A DNA stretch of 53,909 bases from an uncultured Eubacteriales bacterium (GTDB lineage: Bacteria > Bacillota > Clostridia > Oscillospirales > Oscillospiraceae). A program made the translations under genes and the position numbers. The notes beneath the pieces were generated by a model. The model did not search any database, was not told where the DNA came from, and saw only the letters and a list, made by a program, of their open reading frames with translations. Where the stretch lies: positions 1 to 53,909 of the forward strand of contig URBH01000006.1 in assembly GCA_900546075.1 (NCBI GenBank). Reading direction: 5' to 3'. This document shows positions 16,794-26,300 of this stretch, one piece after another (positions within the stretch are counted from its first letter, which is position 1; each line of letters starts with the position of its first letter).

Positions 16794-16796
16794 CTA

Positions 16797-16826
16797 AAAA
16801 CCGCTCTGGTCACCCAGAGCGGTTTT
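16797..16826. terminator. Bidirectional terminator of rpsU and argS
   Basis: A 13-bp perfect stem (16797-16809 with 16814-16826) with a TCAC loop, flanked by AAAA and TTTT, lies between the convergent argS and rpsU genes. Confidence 0.75.
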
Positions 16827-16844
16827 AACTGTTTTCATGAGGGA

Positions 16845-17027
16845 TTAGTAGAACTTTCTCTTGTTCTTACGGGCAGCTTCGGACTTCTGCTTCCGCTTCA
16901 GGCTGGGGCTGACGTAATGCTCGCGCTTCTTAACCTCAGCGATCACGCCTTCCTTGGCACAGCTGCGCTTAAAACGACGCAGAGCGCTCTCCAGAGACTC
17001 GTTCTCCTTGACGCGAATTTCAGACAT
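16845..17027 (-). CDS. rpsU: 30S ribosomal protein S21
   Basis: 60 residues from the ATG at 17027, after a GGAGGGAGGG site; the upstream in-frame ATG at 17060 lacks one. The sequence MSEIRVKENESLESALRRF with a strongly basic C-terminus (KRKQKSEAARKNKRKFY) is characteristic of bS21, which sits near the anti-Shine-Dalgarno of 16S rRNA and helps initiation. It is monocistronic, with its own consensus promoter and terminator. The normal length is 57-70 residues. Confidence 0.96.
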   Translation of the reverse strand: MSEIRVKENESLESALRRFKRSCAKEGVIAEVKKREHYVSPSLKRKQKSEAARKNKRKFY

Positions 17028-17095
17028 TGTTTTCCCTCCCTCCGATGGCATCCGGCTCAATCCAGGATGCTTTCAGGGCCATACCGGCTTGATAC

Positions 17096-17124
17096 ATTAT
17101 AATTGTTCTTTCCCGAATTGTCAA
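17096..17124 (-). promoter_or_regulatory. Consensus sigma-A promoter of rpsU
   Basis: Reverse-strand TTGACA (17119-17124), 17 bases, TATAAT (17096-17101): a perfect match to the sigma-A consensus, with a leader of about 60 bases. Confidence 0.85.
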
Positions 17125-17171
17125 GGAATAATTCTAAAAATTCACAAATTATACCGAACTCCAAAGAAAAT

Positions 17172-17185
17172 CCGAACCCATTCGG
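17172..17185 (-). terminator. Possible terminator after leuS
   Basis: A short 5-bp stem (17172-17176 with 17181-17185) is followed on the reverse strand by ATTTTCTTT, 10 bases past the leuS stop. The stem is short for a terminator. Confidence 0.4.
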
Positions 17186-17194
17186 GAAATGGAA

Positions 17195-19618
17195 TCACTT
17201 GACGATCAGGTTGACCAGCTTGTTCTTGACCACGATGGTCTTCACGATCTGCCCGCCCTGCTTTTGCAGGAACTTGGCAATCTTTTCGTCTGCAACGGCG
17301 TTTGCTACTACTTCCTCGTTGGAAAGGTCGGCCGCCATCAGCACGGTGCCGCGCATCTTGCCGTTGACCTGAACCGCAATGTTCACCTCGGAATCCCTGC
17401 ACTTTTCCTCGGAATAGGTCGGCCAGCTTTCGTAGGCAATGGTATCGTCATGCCCCAGCAGCTGCCAGATTTCCTCGCCCACGTGAGGCGTGATGCAGGA
17501 AAGCATCTTGATGAAGCCCTCGGCATAAGCCTTGGGGCAGCTGCCGTTCTTATAGACCTCGTTGACGAACACCATCATCTGGGCAATGGCCGTGTTGAAG
17601 CCCAGCGCCTCAAAGTCCGAGGTGACTTTTTTCACCGTCTGGTGATAGATTTTCGTAAGCTTGCCGTCGTCGGTATCGGTGATGTTCTTCTCCTCGGTGA
17701 AGAAGTTCCAGACGCGGTTGATGAACTTCTTCGCGCCCACCACGCCGGTGGTGCTCCAGGGCTTGGATACCTCCAGCGGTCCCATGAACATCTCGTACAG
17801 CCGCAGGGTATCCGCGCCGTATTCCCGCACCACATCGCTGGGATTCACCACGAACTCCGGGAAACGCTTGCCCATCTTGATGCCGTTTTCGCCCAGAATC
17901 ATGCCCTGATGCACCAGCTTCTTAAACGGCTCCTTCACGGGAGATAAGCCCTGATCGTACAGGAAGCGATTCCAGATTCTCGAATACATCAGGTGACCCA
18001 CGGCGTGCTCCGGGCCGCCCACGTACAGGTCAACGGGCATCCAGTGCTTCGCAAGCTCGGGATCGCAGAACACCTTGTCGTTCTTGGGGTCGATATAGCG
18101 GAAATAATACCAGGAGGAACCGGCGCTTCCGGGCATGGTGGAGGTCTCCCGGACGCCGTGAATGCCGCCCCGGTCATACTTCTTCCACTCGGTGGCATTT
18201 TCCAGCGGCGCCTGACCGTTGCGTCCCTTGTAATCCTCCAGCTCCGGCAGAATCACCGGCAGCTCGTCATCCGGGACAAAATAGATTTTTCCGTCTTCCG
18301 TATACACGCAGGGAACCGGCTCGCCCCAGTATCTCTGACGGGCGAAAATCCACTCCCGGAAATGATAGTTGACCTTTCTTCTGGCCACGCCGGCCTTTTC
18401 CAGCTTGCAGGTGATGGCCTCCTTGGCCTCCTCCACCGTCAGGCCGGTGAACTCCTCGGAGTTGATGAGCTTGCAGCCCTTGCCCAGATAGTCCTGCTTC
18501 TCAAAGGCGTGCTCGGACACGTCCGCGCCGTCGATGACCTGGACCATGGGGATGTTATGCACCTCGGCATACTCAAAGTCACGCTGGTCGTGGCTGGGAA
18601 CGGCCATGACCGCGCCGGTGCCGTAGCTCGCCAGGACGAAGTCGCCGATAAACACGGGCACCTGCTTGCCGTTGACGGGGTTGATGGCATAGACGCCCTC
18701 CAGGCGGCAGCCGGACTTGGTCTTGTTCAGCTCGGTACGATCCATGTCGCTCTTCTTCACGGATTCGTCGATGTACGATTGAACCGCTTCCTTGTTCTGC
18801 ACCCGATCCATCAGGCTCTGCACGATCTTGCCGTCGGGGGCAAGCACCATGAAGGTAATGCCGTAAATGGTCTCGATGCAGGTGGTGTAGATGGAGAATT
18901 CGCCGCCGCCCACCAGCTGGAAATCCACCTCCACACCGGTGGATTTGCCGATCCAGTTGCGCTGGATTTCCTTGGTGGATTCCGGCCAGTCGATCTCGTT
19001 GAGACCTTCCAGCAGCTTCTCCGCAAAGGCGGGCTGGTCGATGACCCACTGCATCATGTTCTTCTTGACCACGGGATAGCCGCCCCGCTCGGACTTGCCG
19101 TCGATGACCTCGTCGTTGCTGAGCACGGTGCCCAGCTCCTCGCACCAGTTCACGGGCATCTCGATGCGCTTGGCATAGCCCGCCTCATAGAGCTTCTTGA
19201 AGATCCACTGCGTCCACTTATAGAAGGACGGGTCGGACGTGGCGATCATCTTCGACCAGTCGTAATCGAAGCCAAGCTCCTTCAGCTGTGCGGAGAAGGT
19301 CTCAATGTTCTTCTGGGTAAAACCGTTGGGATGATGACCGGTATTCACGGCGTACTGCTCCGCCGGCAGGCCGAAGGAGTCATAACCCATGGGGTGCAGA
19401 ACGTTGTAGCCCTGCATCCGCTTCATACGGGAGACGATATCCGTCGCCGTGTAGCCCTCGGGATGACCCGCGTGCAGGCCGACGCCGGAGGGGTACGGGA
19501 ACATATCCAGCACATAGTATTTGGGCTTGGAGAAATCCCACACGTCGGTGTAGAAGGTATTATGCTCCTGCCAGTACCTGTGCCACTTGGCCTCAATTTC
19601 TGCGTAATCGTAATTCAT
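17195..19618 (-). CDS. leuS: Leucine-tRNA ligase
   Basis: 807 residues from the ATG at 19618 (GAGAGGTG upstream); the open frame extends further to 19870 without a start signal. It is a class I synthetase with FPYPSGVGLHAGHPEGY carrying the HIGH-type motif (HAGH), the CP1 editing domain including a threonine-rich and GTGAVMAVPSHDQRD region, and LGENGIKMGKRFPEF where KMSKS is expected. The C-terminal anticodon domain ends in LVNLIVK, as in bacterial LeuS. The variant signature KMGKR lacks the serine. It is the last gene of the long leftward operon, 49 bases after rsfS, with a 7-bp hairpin (19638-19660) between them. Confidence 0.97.
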   Translation of the reverse strand: MNYDYAEIEAKWHRYWQEHNTFYTDVWDFSKPKYYVLDMFPYPSGVGLHAGHPEGYTATDIVSRMKRMQGYNVLHPMGYDSFGLPAEQYAVNTGHHPNGFTQKNIETFSAQLKELGFDYDWSKMIATSDPSFYKWTQWIFKKLYEAGYAKRIEMPVNWCEELGTVLSNDEVIDGKSERGGYPVVKKNMMQWVIDQPAFAEKLLEGLNEIDWPESTKEIQRNWIGKSTGVEVDFQLVGGGEFSIYTTCIETIYGITFMVLAPDGKIVQSLMDRVQNKEAVQSYIDESVKKSDMDRTELNKTKSGCRLEGVYAINPVNGKQVPVFIGDFVLASYGTGAVMAVPSHDQRDFEYAEVHNIPMVQVIDGADVSEHAFEKQDYLGKGCKLINSEEFTGLTVEEAKEAITCKLEKAGVARRKVNYHFREWIFARQRYWGEPVPCVYTEDGKIYFVPDDELPVILPELEDYKGRNGQAPLENATEWKKYDRGGIHGVRETSTMPGSAGSSWYYFRYIDPKNDKVFCDPELAKHWMPVDLYVGGPEHAVGHLMYSRIWNRFLYDQGLSPVKEPFKKLVHQGMILGENGIKMGKRFPEFVVNPSDVVREYGADTLRLYEMFMGPLEVSKPWSTTGVVGAKKFINRVWNFFTEEKNITDTDDGKLTKIYHQTVKKVTSDFEALGFNTAIAQMMVFVNEVYKNGSCPKAYAEGFIKMLSCITPHVGEEIWQLLGHDDTIAYESWPTYSEEKCRDSEVNIAVQVNGKMRGTVLMAADLSNEEVVANAVADEKIAKFLQKQGGQIVKTIVVKNKLVNLIVK

Positions 19619-19667
19619 GCCGAACACACCTCTCAAACCGGCTGCGCTTCGGTCAGCCGGATATATA

Positions 19668-20033
19668 CTAATTCTCTTCGATGATGATATCCCGGATATC
19701 CACAAGTTCCGCGTCCGCCCACAGGCGCTCCAAATCGTAGAACTTCCGGGCTTCCTCGGTAAAAACGTGGACGACGATGCTGCCGTAATCCAGCAGCTCC
19801 CAGGAATTGCCCCGGTGGCCTTCCCGGCTGAGCATCTGCTCCCCCAGCTGCTCCAGCGTGTACTCGGCATAGTCGCAGAGCGTCTTGACGTGGGTGTTGG
19901 AGGTGCCGGTGCAGATCAGAAAGTAATCCGCAAGAGAGCTGACCCGGTCAATTTTCAGCAGCCTGATGTTCTGTCCTTTTTTGGCGTCCAGCGCCTTGGT
20001 AACCTCGTAAGCAATTTCTTTTGGGGTTAACAT
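19668..20033 (-). CDS. rsfS: Ribosomal silencing factor RsfS
   Basis: A 121-residue protein with the RsfS/Iojap fold: VSSLADYFLICTGTSNTHVKTL followed by GHRGNSWELLDYGSIVVHVF. It binds ribosomal protein uL14 and prevents 50S-30S joining during starvation. An AAGGAAG site precedes the ATG. It lies 13 bases after nadD-yqeK, the arrangement common in Bacillota. Confidence 0.95.
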   Translation of the reverse strand: MLTPKEIAYEVTKALDAKKGQNIRLLKIDRVSSLADYFLICTGTSNTHVKTLCDYAEYTLEQLGEQMLSREGHRGNSWELLDYGSIVVHVFTEEARKFYDLERLWADAELVDIRDIIIEEN

Positions 20034-20046
20034 AACTTCTTCCTTT

Positions 20047-21240
20047 CTACATGGTTTGTGTTTCCTGACGGTTGAGCCACGCCAGCGCGTCCCGGGACTC
20101 CGGCGAGACCTCGTTTCCCTGCTCCTTCAGATGCTCCAGCGTCATTTCCAGCCCCAGCTTCAGCGCCGCAGTCAGGTCGGAAAACGCCAGCTCCCGAAGC
20201 CGTTCCACCCCGGGAAAGCTCCGGTTCGGTTCCATATAGTCTGCCACATAAATGATGGTTTCCAGCAGATTCATGTCCGCTTTTCCCGTGGTGTGGCTGC
20301 GGATGGCGGAAACCACCGCCTCATTTTCCCCGAAAATCCGCTCCGCCACCATGGAACCGGTGAGGGCGTGGAGGGTTCTGGGGTATTTTCTTGAAAATTC
20401 GCCTAATATTTTACCATATTCGGCACAGACTGTCAACTGCAGCGGCCCGTCCAGCGCCTTGGTAATGTCGTGGAGAATGCCGGCTCTGGCAGCGTCGGTC
20501 ACGTCCGCGCCCCATCGCTTGGCCAGTGCAACCGCCGTGTCCCGGCAGCCCAAAACATGCGCCACCCGGTTGGGGTTCAGCAGCCGAACGACCACCTGCT
20601 CCAACTCCGCCATGGGGAGGTTTTTCCATTGGGCATCTACATCGTACAGCCCGTGTTCCCGAATGTACGCCGCCACGCCCGGGGACAGAAACGGCCCCGC
20701 GCAGTGAAACGCCAGCATCCGCCGCAGCTGGGTGGAGGAAATATCGACGACGTCGTTTTCCACCAGTCGGATTTTTGCCCCACGCTGTTCCAGCTTCGCC
20801 TTACTTTCGGCAACGGCGGTTTTTTCTCCCTTGTTTCCCCGGTAGAAAACTCCCAGCTCCACATTTTTCAGGATGTCGTCAGGCTGCTTCCACTGATCGA
20901 AGCACAGGAACATATCGCTGCCCATCAGCAGAATCCGCTCCGCGTCAGGATAGCGCTTTTTCAGCTCCAATACGGTCTGGAAGGTGTAGCTGACGCCGCC
21001 CCGGTTCAGCTCGATGTCCGAAACCTCGGCCTTGGGGCAGTCCGCCGCGGCAATGCGCAGCATTTCGAGGCGCTGCCTTGGGCTGGGTGAATCCTCGGGA
21101 ATCGCCTTGTGGGGCGCAATACTCGTGGGAATGATCACCAGAGCGTCGAGGTTCAGCGCCGTGACCGCCTGCTTCGCCGCCTGAATATGGCCGATGTGGG
21201 GGGGATTGAAGGTTCCGCCGTAAATGCCGATTCGTTCCAT
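20047..21240 (-). CDS. nadD: NadD-YqeK fusion: nicotinate-nucleotide adenylyltransferase plus HD hydrolase
   Basis: 397 residues from the ATG at 21240 (AGGAG with 8-base spacing; a GTG at 21246 is too close to that site). Residues 1 to about 200 are NadD: GIYGGTFNPPHIGH binds ATP, and ISSTQLRRML is the second conserved motif. It makes deamido-NAD from nicotinate mononucleotide. The rest is a YqeK-type HD domain (RVAHVLGCRDTAVALA, ILHDITKAL, SHTTGKADM, YVADYMEPNRSF), a family shown to hydrolyse diadenosine tetraphosphate symmetrically. In many Bacillota these are two adjacent genes; here they are one polypeptide with a short linker. rsfS follows. Confidence 0.93.
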   Translation of the reverse strand: MERIGIYGGTFNPPHIGHIQAAKQAVTALNLDALVIIPTSIAPHKAIPEDSPSPRQRLEMLRIAAADCPKAEVSDIELNRGGVSYTFQTVLELKKRYPDAERILLMGSDMFLCFDQWKQPDDILKNVELGVFYRGNKGEKTAVAESKAKLEQRGAKIRLVENDVVDISSTQLRRMLAFHCAGPFLSPGVAAYIREHGLYDVDAQWKNLPMAELEQVVVRLLNPNRVAHVLGCRDTAVALAKRWGADVTDAARAGILHDITKALDGPLQLTVCAEYGKILGEFSRKYPRTLHALTGSMVAERIFGENEAVVSAIRSHTTGKADMNLLETIIYVADYMEPNRSFPGVERLRELAFSDLTAALKLGLEMTLEHLKEQGNEVSPESRDALAWLNRQETQTM

Positions 21241-21319
21241 TTGCACCGCTCCTGTACCTGTTTATCCCGCAAAACGCGAAAGAAAAATACCGTGTTTGCT
21301 TTTTATGGCACCGTCTGGG

Positions 21320-21790
21320 TCACTTCTGCTTTCTCTGCTGCCGCTCCCGGCTTCTCTCGATGGATTTTTCGATGGCCTGCTCCCGGAAATACTGGTTGCG
21401 CTGCTCCCGCGCCTGACGGGCGGCCTGACGGCGGGCGCGAACGCCCTTGCCAACAGGGTCGGCCTTGGACTTGGGAGTCTCCTTGTGCTTGGCGCGGCCG
21501 GTCTGGTTGCGCTCGGCCTGACATTTTTCGCTGAACCGCCAGATGACGAATTTGGAACCGACGCAGGAAATGCCGTCGGCGCCGGTGGCCTCGCAGATGG
21601 CGTCGGACACCTCTCTCGCGCTCATCAGGGCGGTTTCCAGCACCTTGCCCTTCACCAGCTCCCGGGCGGTGAGGAGCTTGTCCGCTTCCGCGATGACCGC
21701 CTCCGTTACGCCGTCCTTGCCCACCATCAGGGTGGTTTCCAGGCTGTTTGCCTGCGCCCGGAACTCGGCGCGCTGTTTACTTGTCAGCAT
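21320..21790 (-). CDS. yhbY: YhbY/CRS1-YhbY-domain RNA-binding protein
   Basis: 156 residues from MLTSKQRAEFRAQANSL at 21790, after AAGGAGGAAGG. The first 95 residues form the CRM (CRS1-YhbY) domain with LMVGKDGVTEAVIAEAD and ELVKGKVLETALMSAREV, known to bind pre-50S ribosomes. An unusually long basic tail of about 60 residues (ARRQAARQAREQRNQ and similar) follows, probably an RNA-binding extension. The gene overlaps rdgB by 14 bases. Confidence 0.88.
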   Translation of the reverse strand: MLTSKQRAEFRAQANSLETTLMVGKDGVTEAVIAEADKLLTARELVKGKVLETALMSAREVSDAICEATGADGISCVGSKFVIWRFSEKCQAERNQTGRAKHKETPKSKADPVGKGVRARRQAARQAREQRNQYFREQAIEKSIERSRERQQRKQK

Positions 21791-22382
21791 AGCCTTCCTC
21801 CTTGAGTTTGTCGTAAAATGCCCGCAGCGCAACCGCCCGGTGGGACACCTGATTCTTTTCCTCCGGCGTCACCTCCGCCAGGGTCTTGCCGAAGGGCGGA
21901 TAGTAGAAAATGGGGTCATAGCCGAAGCCGCCCGTCCCGGCGGGGGCGCGCAGAAGCTCGCCATGCACCTCGCCCCGAGCCTGAATCACCTTGCCCTCGG
22001 GGTTGACCATGGTGATGACGCAGACGAACTGCGCCTGCCGCCGGCCGTCGGGGACGTTCTCCGTGTTTTTCAGCAGCAGCTGCAACCTGCCCCAGTCGTC
22101 CAGGGTGTCGTCAAAGCCGTACCGGGCGGAATAGATGCCGGGTTCCCCGTTCAGGGCGTCCACGGCAATGCCGGAATCGTCCGCCAGCGCCGGAAGCCCG
22201 GTGGCCTGCATCACGGCGTTGGCCTTGAGGAAGGAATTTTCCTCAAAGGTGGTTCCCGTTTCCTCCACGTCAATGTCCACGCCCAGGTCGGACTCCATCA
22301 CCAGCTCCATATCAAATTTCTCGGTGATTTTCCGGATTTCTTCCCATTTATGTCTGTTTTTGCTTGCCAAAACTACTTTCAT
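21777..22382 (-). CDS. rdgB: XTP/dITP diphosphatase (RdgB/HAM1)
   Basis: A 201-residue house-cleaning pyrophosphatase that removes non-canonical purine nucleotides (XTP, dITP, ITP). The family motifs are all present: LASKNRHKWEEI at the N-terminus, TTFEENSFLKA, LADDSGIAVDAL, GTGGFGYDPIFY and SHRAVALRAF. It is in the operon between ftsY and yhbY, with GAGGAAG before the ATG. Confidence 0.96.
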   Translation of the reverse strand: MKVVLASKNRHKWEEIRKITEKFDMELVMESDLGVDIDVEETGTTFEENSFLKANAVMQATGLPALADDSGIAVDALNGEPGIYSARYGFDDTLDDWGRLQLLLKNTENVPDGRRQAQFVCVITMVNPEGKVIQARGEVHGELLRAPAGTGGFGYDPIFYYPPFGKTLAEVTPEEKNQVSHRAVALRAFYDKLKEEGYADK

Positions 22383-22391
22383 GATACTTCC

Positions 22392-23297
22392 TCAGATCAA
22401 TGCTTCCACGAATTCCTTCGCGCTGAAGGGCATCAGGTCGTCCGCCTGCTCCCCCACGCCCACGAACTTCACGGGGATTTGCAGCGCGTCCGCCACGGCG
22501 ATGACGATGCCGCCCTTGGCGGTGCCGTCCAGCTTGGTCAGGGCAATGGCCGTGACCCCCGCAATTTCCTTGAACTGTTTTGCCTGAATCAGGCCGTTCT
22601 GGCCGGTGGTGCCGTCCAGAACCAGCAGAACCTCCTTGGCGGCGTCAGGCAGCTCCCGCGCCACAATGCGGCTGATCTTGTTCAGCTCGTTCATCAGGTT
22701 CGTCTTGTTGTGCAGCCGTCCGGCGGTGTCGATGAGAATCACGTCCACGTCCTTGGCCTTGGCGGACTGAATGCCGTCAAACACCACGGAGGCCGGGTCC
22801 GCGCCCTCGTGCTGGCGGACGATGGACGCGCCGCTTCTGCCCGCCCAGATCTCCAGCTGGTCGGCGGCCGCCGCCCGGAAGGTATCTCCCGCCACCAGCA
22901 TGACCTTCTTTCCCTGAGCGGTCAGCTGCTTTGCGATCTTGCCGATGGTGGTGGTCTTGCCCACGCCGTTGACGCCGATGACCAGAATCACGCTGGGGTG
23001 GGTGGACAGCTTCAGCTCCGTGTCTCCCACGGAAAGCATGTCCACCAGAATTTCCTTCAGCGCTTCCCGGGCTTCCTCCGTGGTTTTCAGGTGCTGCTCC
23101 CGGACGGCTCTGCGCAACCGCTCCACGGCCTTGACGGAGGTGTCCACGCCCAGGTCCGCCAGGATCAGACTTTCCTCCAGCTCATCGTAAAAATCGTCGT
23201 CAATTTCGGAAAAGCCGGAAAACACACTGCCCAGGGTGCCGCTGAGCGCCTCCCGGGTCTTGGTCAGTCCGGCCTTTATCTTGTCAAAAAAGCCCAT
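22392..23297 (-). CDS. ftsY: Signal recognition particle receptor FtsY
   Basis: A 301-residue SRP GTPase that docks ribosome-SRP complexes at the membrane. It has a short N-terminal region (MGFFDKIKAGLTKTREALS) typical of Gram-positive FtsY, without the long acidic A domain. The NG domain has GVNGVGKTTTIGKIA (G1), DTFRAAAADQLE, DTAGRLHNKTNLM (G3), TKLDGTAKGG (G4) and the closing GVGEQADDLMPFSA. It follows smc by 11 bases, the usual Bacillota order. Confidence 0.97.
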   Translation of the reverse strand: MGFFDKIKAGLTKTREALSGTLGSVFSGFSEIDDDFYDELEESLILADLGVDTSVKAVERLRRAVREQHLKTTEEAREALKEILVDMLSVGDTELKLSTHPSVILVIGVNGVGKTTTIGKIAKQLTAQGKKVMLVAGDTFRAAAADQLEIWAGRSGASIVRQHEGADPASVVFDGIQSAKAKDVDVILIDTAGRLHNKTNLMNELNKISRIVARELPDAAKEVLLVLDGTTGQNGLIQAKQFKEIAGVTAIALTKLDGTAKGGIVIAVADALQIPVKFVGVGEQADDLMPFSAKEFVEALI

Positions 23298-23308
23298 AAA
23301 AATCTCCT

Positions 23309-26300
23309 TTACTCCACGATTCCCAAATATTCTTCCATCTGGTTCAAATCCAGCCGCAGCAGCTTGCTCACGCCCTGCTCCTGCATGGTCACGCCGTAAA
23401 GCACGTCGGAGGCTTCCATGGTGCCCCGGCGGTGGGTGATGACAATAAACTGGGTCTTCTTCGCCAGATTGTGAAGATAGCTTGCAAACCGCTCCACGTT
23501 CCGGTCGTCCAGCGCCGCGTCGATCTCGTCCAGCAGGCAGAAGGGCGTCGGCCGCACCTTCAGGATGGCGAAGTACAGCGCCGTCGCCACGAAGGCCTTC
23601 TCGCCGCCGGAGAGCAGCGTGATGGTCTTGACCTGCTTTCCGGGGGGCTGGACGCGAATCTCAATGCCGCAGGTCAGGGGATTCTCCGGGTCTTCCAGAA
23701 TCAGCTGTCCCTTGCCGCCGCCGAACATTTCTTCAAAAGTCTGCCCAAAATAATGGTCGATTTTCCCAAATTCCGAAACAAATATGGTGGTCATCTCTTT
23801 GGTAATGTCCCGGATGACGCTTTCCAGCTCCCGCTTGGAGGTCAGCACGTCGTCCCGCTGTCCGGCGAGGTAGGTGTAGCGCTCGTTGACCCGGGCGTAT
23901 TCCTCGATGGCGCCCAGGTTGGGCGTACCCAGAGCGGCGATTTTCCGTTTCAGCTCCGCCCCGCGGCGGTTTCCGGCGGTAACGTTTTCGATCTGGCCCC
24001 GATGCTCCGGGGCGGTGCCGGGAGTCAGGCCGTAGGAATCCCACAGCTTGTCCACGATCTGCTTTTCCTCCATGGAGGAGGTGACCTTTTTCTGCTCCAG
24101 CAAGGCACAGGCACGCTCCATGTTGAGGATGTCCTTGTTCTTTTCCTGGGCGTCCCGCTCCGCCCGGGTCTTGGAGGCTTCCGCTTCCGCCCGGTCTTCC
24201 TGGGTCTTTCGGAGCAGCGCGTTCATCCGGTCGGACTCTGCGTCGTTTTCCTCCTGCTTGACTTTCAGCTGAGCAATTTCCCCTTCCAGGCGGAGGATGT
24301 CCTCCCGGATGGCATCTGCCAGGGCTTCCTTCTTCTCCCGGTCGCCCTCCATGGCCGCCCGGAGATTCTGCAAATCCGCAATGTGGGTCAGCGCCGTGTC
24401 CCGCTCGGCTTCCAGCGCCGCTTCCGCGGTTTTCAGCTCCGTCATCTGCCCGGTGATGACGGCGTTCGCTTCCGCCGCTTCCGTCTGGCTGCCTTCCAGC
24501 TGTGCCAGCGTCTGCCGGGTCTCGGCAAGCTGCTGGGTGTACACCTGAATTTTCGCCTGCTGGGCGGCATAGCGCTCCCGGTCGGAGGTCTCCCGCCCGT
24601 TCAGAGCGTCCCGCTCCCGCCGGGCGGAGGTCTCCGCTTCCGTGATGGCGTTCAGCAAGATTTCAAACTGCTTTTCCTGCCCCTGCAAGCGCAGCACCTG
24701 ATCCTCCGCGCCGCGAAGCTGATCCTGCGCCGCCTTCATCTGGAATTCCACCTGGTCGCACTGCCGCTGGGCTTCCTGCAAGTCCGCCTGGGCAACCAGC
24801 AGCTCCTGTTCCAGCTTCTTTTCCTGAACCGTCAGCTTTTCCAGCTCGTTGGCGCGGGACAGAATGCCAGCTTCCTTATTTACGGAGCCGCCGGTCATGG
24901 AGCCGCCGGGGTTCATGACCTGGCCGTCCAGGGTGACGATCTTGAACCGCCCCCGGTACTTCTGGGACATGGCAATGGCCGCGTCCATATCGGACACGAT
25001 GACCGTCCTGCCCAGCAGATTTTCCACAATACCCCGGTACTTTTCGTCGCTCGCGGTCAGCTGGGAGGCAATGCCCACAAAACCCCGACAGTTTTCCAGC
25101 CCGGTTTCCTGTAGGCTCCTGCCCTGGATGTTGGACAGGGGCAGGAAGGTCGCCCGGCCGCCGCCGGTGCGTTTTAAGTAGCCGATGGCGGCTTTGCCGT
25201 CCTGCTCCGTCCCCACCACAATCTGCTGCATGGCCGCGCCCAGGGCGATCTCAATGGCCACCGTGTAGCTGTCCTCGGTGCGGATCAGGCGGGACACGGG
25301 GCCGTGAATATTCCGCAGCGCCCCTCGCTGGGCCTCCTGCATCACCATGCGGACGGCCTTGTTATAGCTTTCAAAATCCCGCTCCATTGCCCGAAACACT
25401 CTGGCCTTGGCCGTCACGGAATCCCGCCGGGAGGTCATGTCCCGGATTTTTTCCTGCAATTCGTCCCGGCGCTTGACCCGGGTATTCTGCCGGAGGGTGT
25501 AGCCCGCGATGGTGTTGTTGGCGGCGGTCACTTCCTCCTGGGCTTTTTTCAGCTCCTTACGGCAATTATCCAGATTGGTCTGGGCTTCCTGCTGTCTCGC
25601 CGCACCGGCGGACAGGTCGGTATTCAGCTGCTCCAACCGCTCCTTGGTCTGCGCCATGCTCTCTTCCAGACCCCGCACATCAGCCTGACGTCCCGCGACG
25701 TCCGCCGCCAGAGAGGATTCCTTCCCCCGCAGCTCCAGAAACTGCTTGGTCAGTCCCTGGGCATTGGCCGTCATGGCGGTGAGCTTGTGCTGCAATTCGT
25801 CCAGCTCCCGGCGCTTTTCTGTGAGTGCCGCTTCGATTTCCTCAATTCTGGCCTTCGTCTGGTCGATCTGGGACACGATGCCGCCGGAGCGGTCCTCCTG
25901 CCCTTTCAGCTCTTCCTCAATCCGGGAAATGTTGGCGTTGTTGTTCTCCACATTTCCCCGAAGCACCGCCATCTGCCCGTCCAGCTGCTGGTGGGTAGCG
26001 GAGAGCATATTCACTTTCAGGCGGACGGTTTCCAGCTCGCCGTCCCGGGTACGCAGAGCCTCCCCCAGCTGGTCTGCCTGACGGTACAGGGCGTCCAGAT
26101 CGTCATGGGCCTGCTGCAAAACGAAGGACGCGGACGCATAGTCCTCCTCCGCCTTCTTGGCAGCGGCGGAAAGCCTGTCCAGCGTGTCCAGCCACACGGC
26201 CACCTCCACGCCCTTTAATTCGTCCTTCAGTTCCAGATACTTTTTTGCTTTTTCCGACTGCTGCTTCAGCGGTTCCAGCTGCAATTCCAGCTCGGAGACC

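Noticed and set aside
16704..17102. A 132-codon forward frame across the hairpins and rpsU
   Set aside because: It is opposite rpsU and made mostly of hairpin sequence.
19619..19667. T-box or other tRNA-sensing leader before leuS
   Set aside because: Only 49 bases lie between rsfS and leuS, and no T-box motif is seen there or before argS.
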